Assembly: GCA_012728915.1 (NCBI GenBank)
Contig: JAAYEC010000009.1
Span: forward strand, 1 to 35,650
Source of the DNA: Deltaproteobacteria bacterium
Lineage (GTDB): Bacteria; Desulfobacterota; Syntrophia; Syntrophales; UBA2192
DNA: 35,650 nucleotides
Direction: 5' to 3'
Shown here piece after piece: positions 25,250 to 33,472 of this stretch. A program made the position numbers and the translations under genes. The notes beneath the pieces were generated by a model, which worked only from the letters and a program-made list of their open reading frames with translations, did not search any database and was not told the origin of the DNA. Positions within the stretch are counted from its first letter, which is position 1. Every line of letters starts with the position of its first letter.

Positions 25250-25278
25250 TGACTACCACAGCCGGCCGACATTTTCAA
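25250..25278 (-). promoter_or_regulatory. Candidate promoter for uppS-cdsA-dxr-rseP
   Basis: On the minus strand, TTGAAA (25278-25273) is separated by 17 bases from TAGTCA (25255-25250), which would start transcription about 35 bases before the uppS ATG. The spacer contains one arm (GCCGGCCG, 25261-25268) of a dyad whose other arm is CGGCCGGC at 25299-25306, so binding of a regulator or a fold here could affect it. Confidence 0.5.
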
Positions 25279-25306
25279 GGGATGTTTCGGCTCCTCCGCG
25301 GCCGGC

Positions 25307-25331
25307 AAAAAAAAAGGAGCCCGGAGGCTCC
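25307..25331 (-). terminator. Intrinsic terminator after frr
   Basis: On the minus strand GGAGCC (25331-25326) pairs with GGCTCC (25321-25316) around the loop TCCG, followed by nine T (25315-25307). It lies 31 bases after the frr stop and should end the rpsB-tsf-pyrH-frr transcript. A second GGAGCC at 25294-25289 could pair with the same GGCTCC instead. Confidence 0.93.
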
Positions 25332-25362
25332 CTGTCTTCTTTTTTCCCGCGCGAGGCGACGG

Positions 25363-25929
25363 TCAGATTTCCATGATCTCCTTTTCCTTGGTCTGCAGCG
25401 CCCTGTCCGCCTTCTCGATGAAATCGTCCGTCACCTTCTGCACGTCGGCCTGGAGCTTGAAGAGCTCGTCCTCTGCGATATCCCCGTCCTTCTTGAGTTT
25501 CTTGAGTTCCTCATTGGCGTCGCGGCGCAGGTTGCGGAGCTTCACCTTTCCCTCCTCCGCCATCTTTCTCACGATCTTGATCAGCTCCTTACGGCGTTCC
25601 TCGGTGAGGGGCGGGATGCTGATTCGAACGATCTTGCCGTCGTTGATCGGGTTCAGACCCAGTTCGGATTTCTGGATGGCTTTCTCGATGCCGGGGATCA
25701 CGCCGGAGTCCCACGGCGAGATCTGGATCAGCCGGCTTTCAGGAACCGACAGGGACGCCACCTGGTTGATCGGCGTGGGAACTCCGTAGTAGTCCACCCT
25801 GATCCCGTCGAGCAGGGCGAGCGAGGCGCGCCCGGTCCTGACCTTGCTGAAGGACTTCTCGAGAAACTTCACGCTCTTTTCCATGTTTTCCTTCATCTCG
25901 GAAAAGACGAGGTCGGTCATCTCGCTCAT
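25363..25929 (-). CDS. frr: Ribosome recycling factor
   Basis: RRF, with EF-G, splits post-termination ribosomes. The 188-residue product is nearly all coiled-coil helix plus the small beta domain. It shows the [15 protein letters not shown] segment with the conserved arginine, [18 protein letters not shown], and the C-terminal [19 protein letters not shown] ... [14 protein letters not shown] helices. The ATG at 25927-25929 follows the pyrH stop by one base. It is the last gene of the classical rpsB-tsf-pyrH-frr operon and is followed by a strong terminator. Confidence 0.98.
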   Translation of the reverse strand: MSEMTDLVFSEMKENMEKSVKFLEKSFSKVRTGRASLALLDGIRVDYYGVPTPINQVASLSVPESRLIQISPWDSGVIPGIEKAIQKSELGLNPINDGKIVRISIPPLTEERRKELIKIVRKMAEEGKVKLRNLRRDANEELKKLKKDGDIAEDELFKLQADVQKVTDDFIEKADRALQTKEKEIMEI

Positions 25930-25930
25930 G

Positions 25931-26653
25931 TCATCCTCCCACTATGGTTCCCACGGATCTGCCGCTGATGACGGCCTTGATGTTGCCTTTCCTAGAAATG
26001 TTGAACACCCGAATGGGAATCTCGTTTTCCCGGCAAAGGGAAATGGCGGCTGCATCCATTACCTTAAGGTTTTTCGCCAATGCCTCGGTGTAACTTATCT
26101 TTTTGAACATTTTTGCATCGGCATGCTTGACGGGGTCTCTGTCGTACACCCCGTCGACCTTCGTTGCTTTGAGAATGACCTCTGCCCGGATCTCGGCGGC
26201 CCTCAGCGCGGCAGCCGTATCCGTCGTAAAGTAGGGATTTCCCGTCCCCGCAGCGAAGATAACGACCCGTCCCTTTTCCAGGTGGCGGGTGGCCCTGCGG
26301 CGGATGAAGGGCTCGGCGACTTCCCGCATTTCGATCGCCGTCTGGACGCGGCACTTGACGCCCATCCCCTCGAGAACGCTCTGCAGGGCCAGACTGTTGA
26401 TCACGGTGGCAAGCATGCCCATGTAATCCGCCTGGGTGCGCTCCATACCCCGGGCGCTTCCCTCGATGCCGCGGAAGATGTTGCCGCCGCCGATCACGAC
26501 GCCCATCTCCACGCCCATCCGGACCACGTCCCGGATCTCTGCAGCCAGAGCCTGGACGACCGCCGGGTCGATGCCGAAGGACCGCCCCCCCATCAGCGCT
26601 TCCCCGCTCAACTTCAGGAGAACCCTCCTGTATGCAGCCTTGCCTGCCGTCAT
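25931..26653 (-). CDS. pyrH: Uridylate kinase
   Basis: PyrH phosphorylates UMP to UDP, with bacterial-type hexameric allosteric control by GTP and UTP. At 240 residues it shows [54 protein letters not shown], and [14 protein letters not shown], all typical of the amino-acid kinase fold of this family. The ATG at 26651-26653 is 43 bases after tsf. It lies in the conserved rpsB-tsf-pyrH-frr order. Confidence 0.98.
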   Translation of the reverse strand: MTAGKAAYRRVLLKLSGEALMGGRSFGIDPAVVQALAAEIRDVVRMGVEMGVVIGGGNIFRGIEGSARGMERTQADYMGMLATVINSLALQSVLEGMGVKCRVQTAIEMREVAEPFIRRRATRHLEKGRVVIFAAGTGNPYFTTDTAAALRAAEIRAEVILKATKVDGVYDRDPVKHADAKMFKKISYTEALAKNLKVMDAAAISLCRENEIPIRVFNISRKGNIKAVISGRSVGTIVGG

Positions 26654-26696
26654 GTCTCCGCCGTCCCTGCGCGGCCGCCCCGGGGGCGGATCCGGC

Positions 26697-27314
26697 CTAC
26701 AGCGCGTTGTCGGCCGCCTCGTCGCCGCCGAGCTGGTACCGGACGAACCGCTTCACGAGGATGTTCTCCCCCGTCGCGGCAATCGAGGCCTTGATAAGGT
26801 CCTCGACCGTCATGTTCGTGTCCCTGATGAACTTCTGTTTTACAAGGCAGACTTCCTCGTAGAACTTCTTCAGCTTGCCCTCGACGATCTTGTCGGCGAT
26901 CTTTTCTGGCTTGCCCTCGGCAATGACCTGCTTCCGGTAGATGTCCTTTTCCCTCTGCAGGGTGGCCTCGGGGACGTCTTCGGGCTTCACGTACAGGGGG
27001 TTCATGGCGGCGACGTGCATGGCGAGGTCGCGGGTCAGATTCTTGAAGTTCTCCGTCTTGGCGACGAAATCCGTCTCGCAGTTCACCTCGATCATCACGC
27101 CGACCTTTCCGCCCATGTGGATGTAGGAGGTGATCAGCCCGTCCTTCGTGGCGCGGGAGGATTTTTTCGTGGCCGCCGAGAGCCCCTTCTCTCGCAGGAA
27201 GTCCACCGCCTTGTCGAAGTTGCCGTTCGAAACCTTCAGGGCTTCCTTGCAGTCCATGATGCCGGCGCCCGTTTTCACCCTCAGTTCTTTTACACGATCC
27301 GCTGCAATTTCCAA
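26697..27314 (-). CDS. tsf: Translation elongation factor Ts (TTG start)
   Basis: EF-Ts exchanges GDP for GTP on EF-Tu. The protein has 205 residues, in the short class of EF-Ts (E. coli has 283). It shows the N-terminal UBA-like region [20 protein letters not shown], the [10 protein letters not shown] motif that contacts EF-Tu, and [14 protein letters not shown]. No ATG fits the start: the TTG at 27312-27314 yields [12 protein letters not shown], matching the family, with GGGGAGGAGG about 10 bases upstream. The longer open frame upstream overlaps rpsB and is a shadow. The gap to the rpsB stop is 46 bases. Confidence 0.96.
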   Translation of the reverse strand: MEIAADRVKELRVKTGAGIMDCKEALKVSNGNFDKAVDFLREKGLSAATKKSSRATKDGLITSYIHMGGKVGVMIEVNCETDFVAKTENFKNLTRDLAMHVAAMNPLYVKPEDVPEATLQREKDIYRKQVIAEGKPEKIADKIVEGKLKKFYEEVCLVKQKFIRDTNMTVEDLIKASIAATGENILVKRFVRYQLGGDEAADNAL

Positions 27315-27360
27315 TGCTCCTGTACCTCCTCCCCTCGTCGGGATATGTCTGGGGTCCTGT

Positions 27361-28179
27361 TCAACTCGCAGACTGCTCCGCGCCCGTCTCCGTTCCCTTG
27401 AGTTCGACGCTGTCGGGCACGTCCGTCTCCCCGGCCGGTTCTTCCTTCGCGTCCGTGTCCGGCCGCTTGTCGCTCTCCGCCTGGATCTTCTCCTCGAACT
27501 TCTGCTTGCCCTCCGAGACAGCGTCGGCAATCCGCGCTGCGAACAGTTTGATCGCCCGGATGGCGTCGTCGTTGCCGGGGATGATGTAATCCACCACGTC
27601 GGGGTCGCAGTTGGTATCCACGATCGCGACGACGGGCACGCCCAGCTTCCGGGCCTCGTGGACGGCGATGTCCTCCTTCTTGGGGTCGACGACGAACACG
27701 GCCGCGGGGGTACCCTTCATCCGGCGGATCCCGCCGAGCACCCTGTCGAGCTTCTCCTTCTCCCTCTGGTAAAGGAGGATTTCCTTCTTCGGGAAGACAT
27801 GGACCGACTCGTCGGAGAACATCGCGTCGAGTTCGTTGAGTCGGTCGATCCGCTTCTTGATGGTCGAGAAGTTGGTGAGCATGCCGCCCAGCCAGCGGTA
27901 GTTCACGTAGGGCATCCCGCAGCGCTCGGCCTCCTCGCGGATCGACTCCTGGGCCTGCTTCTTCGTGCCCACGAAGAGAATTTCACCGCCGTCGGCGACG
28001 GTGTTGACGACAAAACTGTAGGCCCCCTTGAACATCTCGACCGTCTGCTGGAGGTCGATGATGTAGATCCCGTTGCGGGCGCCGAAAATGTAGGGTTTCA
28101 TCTTGGGATTCCACTTGTTGGTCTGATGACCGAAGTGGACGCCGGACTCGAGCAGCAGCTTCATCGATACGGTGGACAT
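27361..28179 (-). CDS. rpsB: 30S ribosomal protein S2
   Basis: S2 is a peripheral protein of the 30S subunit needed for binding S1 and mRNA. The 272-residue protein has the characteristic [25 protein letters not shown], the [14 protein letters not shown] helix, and the [28 protein letters not shown] block. An acidic, Glu/Asp-rich tail of about 45 residues is longer than in E. coli. The ATG at 28177-28179 has GGAAGGAGA close upstream; 23 upstream in-frame codons are not part of the protein. A promoter and a structured leader precede it, and tsf follows. Confidence 0.98.
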   Translation of the reverse strand: MSTVSMKLLLESGVHFGHQTNKWNPKMKPYIFGARNGIYIIDLQQTVEMFKGAYSFVVNTVADGGEILFVGTKKQAQESIREEAERCGMPYVNYRWLGGMLTNFSTIKKRIDRLNELDAMFSDESVHVFPKKEILLYQREKEKLDRVLGGIRRMKGTPAAVFVVDPKKEDIAVHEARKLGVPVVAIVDTNCDPDVVDYIIPGNDDAIRAIKLFAARIADAVSEGKQKFEEKIQAESDKRPDTDAKEEPAGETDVPDSVELKGTETGAEQSAS

Positions 28180-28220
28180 GGGTTTCTCCTTCCTGTTTGA
28201 TTCCTCCACCCCTTCAACCC

Positions 28221-28257
28221 GGCGGGGAACCCTTCCCGTGAAGGGCAACAGGCCGCC
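28221..28257 (-). promoter_or_regulatory. Hairpin in the rpsB leader
   Basis: Within the predicted leader of about 100 bases, GGCGG (28221-28225) can pair with CCGCC (28253-28257), and an inner CCCTTC (28230-28235) with GAAGGG (28240-28245). S2 often represses its own mRNA through a leader structure in other bacteria. That this one does so is an inference. Confidence 0.4.
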
Positions 28258-28287
28258 GATCCGAGGGTGTGAGTGATAGAACGGGCT

Positions 28288-28316
28288 TAACTAGCACAAT
28301 CGAAAAAATTTGGCAA
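28288..28316 (-). promoter_or_regulatory. Promoter of the rpsB-tsf-pyrH-frr operon
   Basis: On the minus strand, TTGCCA (28316-28311), a 17-base spacer and TAGTTA (28293-28288), preceded by TGTGC as an extended -10, form a good sigma-70-type promoter. The predicted start is near 28281. Its -35 box lies in the T-rich stretch immediately after the argJ hairpin, so the argJ 3' end and this promoter are packed together. Confidence 0.7.
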
Positions 28317-28324
28317 ATAAAAAA

Positions 28325-28413
28325 TGGCTAAGAGCTGAGGGCGAATGGAAAAGCCGGCAATGATGTTGCCCTTTGCCCTTTACCCTTCGCCTTTAGCCTT
28401 TCACCCTTTGCCT
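28325..28413 (-). repeat. Heptamer-periodic inverted repeat after argJ, terminator-like
   Basis: The minus strand from 28413 has seven 7-base units near RGGCNAA (for example AGGCTAA, AGGCGAA). The plus strand from 28325 has four (TGGCTAA, then GAGCTGA and others). The inverted arms surround a short loop, and the minus-strand pyrimidine arm runs into ATTTTTTATTT. The whole could work as the argJ terminator. It starts 4 bases after the argJ stop. Confidence 0.75.
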
Positions 28414-28417
28414 GTTG

Positions 28418-29617
28418 TTATGTCGTATAATGCGCGTTGATCTTCACGTAATCGAGGCTCAGGTCGGAGCTGAAGACCCGGAAGCTCTTGACGCCCTGGC
28501 CGAGCCCGACGACCACCCGGATGTGGTCCTTTTTCATGACCTCCACGAGTTGCTGCAGGTGGCTCGCGATCCCCTGGCCCTGCCGGAAGAGCGGCAGGCC
28601 GTCGAAGGTCAGCTCGACGGCCGCCGGGTCGAGCGCCACCCCGGCCGCCCCGGCGGCTGAAATGATCCGACCCCAGTTCGGGTCGCCCCCGTAAAAGGCC
28701 GTCTTGACCAGGTTCGAGCGGGCGATCTGGTAGGCGACGGCCTTCGCCTCTGCCGCCGACCTGGCCCCTTCGACGACGATCTCGATGAGCTTCGTGGCCC
28801 CTTCGCCGTCACGCACGATCATCCTGGCCAGCTCCGTCATCACCTCGGTGAGCATCGCGGCAAACACGGTGAAGTCCCTCGTCGAGGCACGGATCTTCCT
28901 GTTCCCCGCAATGCCGTTGGCCAGCAGGAGAACCGTGTCGTTGGTGCTCATGCAGCCGTCGACGCTGATGGCGTTGAAGCTCTGGTCCACGGCATCCCGA
29001 AGCGCACGTCTCATCGCCTGGTCGTCGATGTCGGCATCGGTGAGGATGAAAGCCAGCAGCGTCGCCATGCCGGGCTCGATCATGCCCGCCCCCTTGGCGA
29101 TGCCGCAGACGCAGACATCGCTGCCGCCGACGGGCCCTTCCCGGTACTGGATCTTCGGGTATCGGTCCGTGGTCATGATGGCCTCGGCCGCCTCGGGAAT
29201 CCCGCCTGGCGAGAGTCCCTTGACCAGCCTGCTCACGCTTCCCGCAACCCGGTCGACGGGAAACTTGCGGCCGATGACGCCCGTCGAGGCCACGAGGACC
29301 TGCGCCTCGTCGATCGAGAGAGCCCCGGCGCAGAATCGGGCCATCTTCACGGCATCCTGGAAGCCCTCGTCGCCGGTTGCGGCGTTGGCGTTGCCGCTGT
29401 TGACGATGACGGCCCTCGTCGTGCCGCTCTTGATGCGCTCCATATCGAGCAGCACGGGCGCCGCCTTGAAAACGTTCGTCGTGAAGACGCCGGCGGCTTT
29501 TGCCGGCACCTCGGAGTACAGAAGGGCCAGGTCCTTCCGCCCGTCCTCCTTGATCCCCGCCGCGATCCCGCCGGCCTGAAACCCGGGGACTTCGTATTTC
29601 TGCTCACCGTTTGCCAT
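28418..29617 (-). CDS. argJ: Bifunctional ornithine acetyltransferase / N-acetylglutamate synthase
   Basis: ArgJ moves acetyl groups from N-acetylornithine to glutamate (and in bifunctional members from acetyl-CoA), closing the cyclic arginine pathway. The 399-residue precursor has the self-cleavage site Ala185-Thr186 in KGAGMIEPGMATLLAF, where Thr becomes the nucleophile of the beta chain. It also has STGVIG and the oxyanion residues in that region. It ends in HYTT near a typical C-terminus. Its ribosome-binding region (AAGGGGAAGG, 10 bases before the ATG) lies inside a heptamer repeat array filling the gap to secA. Whether it also has synthase activity cannot be read from sequence. Confidence 0.96.
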   Translation of the reverse strand: MANGEQKYEVPGFQAGGIAAGIKEDGRKDLALLYSEVPAKAAGVFTTNVFKAAPVLLDMERIKSGTTRAVIVNSGNANAATGDEGFQDAVKMARFCAGALSIDEAQVLVASTGVIGRKFPVDRVAGSVSRLVKGLSPGGIPEAAEAIMTTDRYPKIQYREGPVGGSDVCVCGIAKGAGMIEPGMATLLAFILTDADIDDQAMRRALRDAVDQSFNAISVDGCMSTNDTVLLLANGIAGNRKIRASTRDFTVFAAMLTEVMTELARMIVRDGEGATKLIEIVVEGARSAAEAKAVAYQIARSNLVKTAFYGGDPNWGRIISAAGAAGVALDPAAVELTFDGLPLFRQGQGIASHLQQLVEVMKKDHIRVVVGLGQGVKSFRVFSSDLSLDYVKINAHYTT

Positions 29618-29619
29618 GA

Positions 29620-29673
29620 TTGGCCTTCCCCTTGCCTTTTTCCCTTCGCCCTTCGCCTTTCGCCCTCAGCCTT
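29620..29673 (-). repeat. Single-arm heptamer array between secA and argJ
   Basis: Read on the minus strand, the 54 bases from 29673 to 29620 are 7-base units of the type RGGCGAA (for example AGGCGAA, GGGCGAA). No inverted partner arm is present here, unlike at the other sites. The purine-rich units supply the only Shine-Dalgarno-like sequence for argJ. Confidence 0.7.
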
Positions 29674-32196
<2,523 letters not shown>

Positions 32197-32206
32197 GGTT
32201 CCGCCT

Positions 32207-32233
32207 AAAAAAAACCCGGTAAGCCCTTACCGG
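32207..32233 (-). terminator. Intrinsic terminator between the M23 peptidase gene and secA
   Basis: On the minus strand CCGGTAAG (32233-32226) pairs perfectly with CTTACCGG (32223-32216), and after one G eight T follow (32214-32207). It lies 39 bases after the M23 stop and ten bases before the secA ATG. It could simply end the M23 transcript or act as an attenuator in a secA leader. A TATAGT -10-like box lies just upstream on the minus strand (32249-32244). Confidence 0.9.
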
Positions 32234-32272
32234 ATTTTCGGATACTATACCCTGTTTTTTCGCAAAAGGGAA

Positions 32273-33190
32273 TCAGGGCAGATACTTCCTGGGGTTGACA
32301 TAGACTCCATTGAGATTCACGGAATAGTGCAGGTGGGCCCCGGTGCTGCGGCCCGAGTTGCCGACATACCCGAGGACCTCCCCGCGCTTGACCATCTGTC
32401 CCTTGCTGACCGCGGAGCGGAAGAGGTGGGCATAGAGGGTGAAGATGCCCCTTCCGTGTTCGACCTTGATGAGAAGGCCCAGGTCCGGTCTCTTTTCCAC
32501 GTTGGCCACGATCCCGTCGGCCGGCGCCTGGATAGGGGCTCCGAGCTTCGCCGCAATGTCCATCCCCGAGTGAAATTCCCGCCGGCCGCCGAAGGGGTTG
32601 GCCCTGGGTCCGAACTCGGAGGTCACCCAGCCGGTGACGGGCCACAGGTTGGGCGTCACGGCGGCGATGGAGCGCTGAGCGCGCAGGAATTCCTGCAGCT
32701 CGGCAAGGCTTCGCTCGCGGGCGGACGCATCCTCCAGCAAACGGTCCATGTGCCGGTTGAGGCTGGTCAGCTTGTCGGCGCCGGTTTCCCCCGCCGGCAT
32801 CGGGCCGCCCACGCCGAGAGCCTGTTCCCGGGCAGGCGCCGTTTCCTTCCTGGATGCCTTGCGGGGCTTGCCGGCCAGATCCATCGCCATCGTGCGGATC
32901 TTTTCATCCACCTGTTTGAGCTCGGCCAGCTTCCGCTCGAAGAAGGTGATCTTCCCCTCGAGGGTGTCGATCTGCTCCTGCTGGGTGGATGTGAGCCGGC
33001 GCAGGTTGAAAAGTTCCATCTGCTCGAGTTTGATCGTCAGGTAATCGACGGCACAATAGCCGAGAAAACAGAACAGGGCGACCAACAAGGTTGTGGCGAG
33101 GCGGAAATGACGCGGTGTGGCGAGGAACTTCTTGACGGAGTCTTTCTTTTTATGAGGGATGATCAGGAGGGTGTAAAAATGCTTCGGCAT
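32273..33190 (-). CDS. Membrane-anchored M23 (LytM-type) peptidoglycan endopeptidase
   Basis: This 305-residue protein has a basic cytoplasmic N-terminus, one membrane segment (about 31-52) and a coiled coil (about 53-105). A low-complexity linker and second helical stretch (about 140-172) and a C-terminal LytM domain (about 180-305) follow. The zinc ligands and catalytic residues are complete: His207 and Asp211 (FHSGMD), His255 (YAHL), and His286/His288 (HLHY). It should therefore be an active endopeptidase cutting peptide cross-links, not a degenerate EnvC/NlpD-type activator. It resembles the MepM/M23 proteins often found beside secA in deltaproteobacteria. A promoter within a palindrome lies upstream and an intrinsic terminator downstream. 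Confidence 0.93.
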   Translation of the reverse strand: MPKHFYTLLIIPHKKKDSVKKFLATPRHFRLATTLLVALFCFLGYCAVDYLTIKLEQMELFNLRRLTSTQQEQIDTLEGKITFFERKLAELKQVDEKIRTMAMDLAGKPRKASRKETAPAREQALGVGGPMPAGETGADKLTSLNRHMDRLLEDASARERSLAELQEFLRAQRSIAAVTPNLWPVTGWVTSEFGPRANPFGGRREFHSGMDIAAKLGAPIQAPADGIVANVEKRPDLGLLIKVEHGRGIFTLYAHLFRSAVSKGQMVKRGEVLGYVGNSGRSTGAHLHYSVNLNGVYVNPRKYLP

Positions 33191-33374
33191 TGCTCATCCT
33201 CATCCTTTCTTTGCACCCGGGAACCGGGGAAGGAGGCTTCCCGCTTTCCCTGGCAAGTACGGGAGGAAAGACGGCGCGTGATGCCGAGGGACACTCTGCA
33301 TCCCCCAAATCACCGCGTCAAAAGAGACCCCGGTCACGAACCACCGAAACCGCCGGATTCCGGAGACAGGCGTC

Positions 33375-33403
33375 TAAATACCCGCAAACGGGCGACCTGT
33401 CAA
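33375..33403 (-). promoter_or_regulatory. Promoter of the M23 peptidase gene
   Basis: On the minus strand, a perfect -35 TTGACA (33403-33398), a 17-base spacer and TATTTA (33380-33375) form a sigma-70-type promoter. The ATG is about 180 bases further on, giving a long leader. Confidence 0.7.
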
Positions 33404-33420
33404 GACGAAATCGCCCGTTT
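33386..33420. promoter_or_regulatory. Operator-like palindrome around the -35 box
   Basis: AAACGGGCGA (33386-33395) and TCGCCCGTTT (33411-33420) are perfect 10-base inverted arms, 15 bases apart. The -35 box lies between them and one arm lies in the promoter spacer. No T-run follows on either strand, so it does not look like a terminator. A repressor or other DNA-binding protein site is a fair guess. Confidence 0.5.
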
Positions 33421-33423
33421 CAG

Positions 33424-33458
33424 AAAAAAATGAAACGAATCCGGCCCCATGTGGATTC
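33424..33458 (-). terminator. Weak terminator candidate after the carboxyltransferase gene
   Basis: On the minus strand GAATCC (33458-33453) can pair with GGATTC (33442-33437) over a 10-base loop, followed by GTTTCA and seven T (33430-33424). The stem is short and separated from the T-run, so the call is tentative. It is placed correctly, 15 bases after the stop. Confidence 0.35.
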
Positions 33459-33472
33459 CCAGAGATCAGAAA

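Noticed and set aside
28325-28413. Heptamer array as a CRISPR array
   Set aside because: Units are 7 bases, degenerate and contiguous, without spacers, and no cas genes are present.
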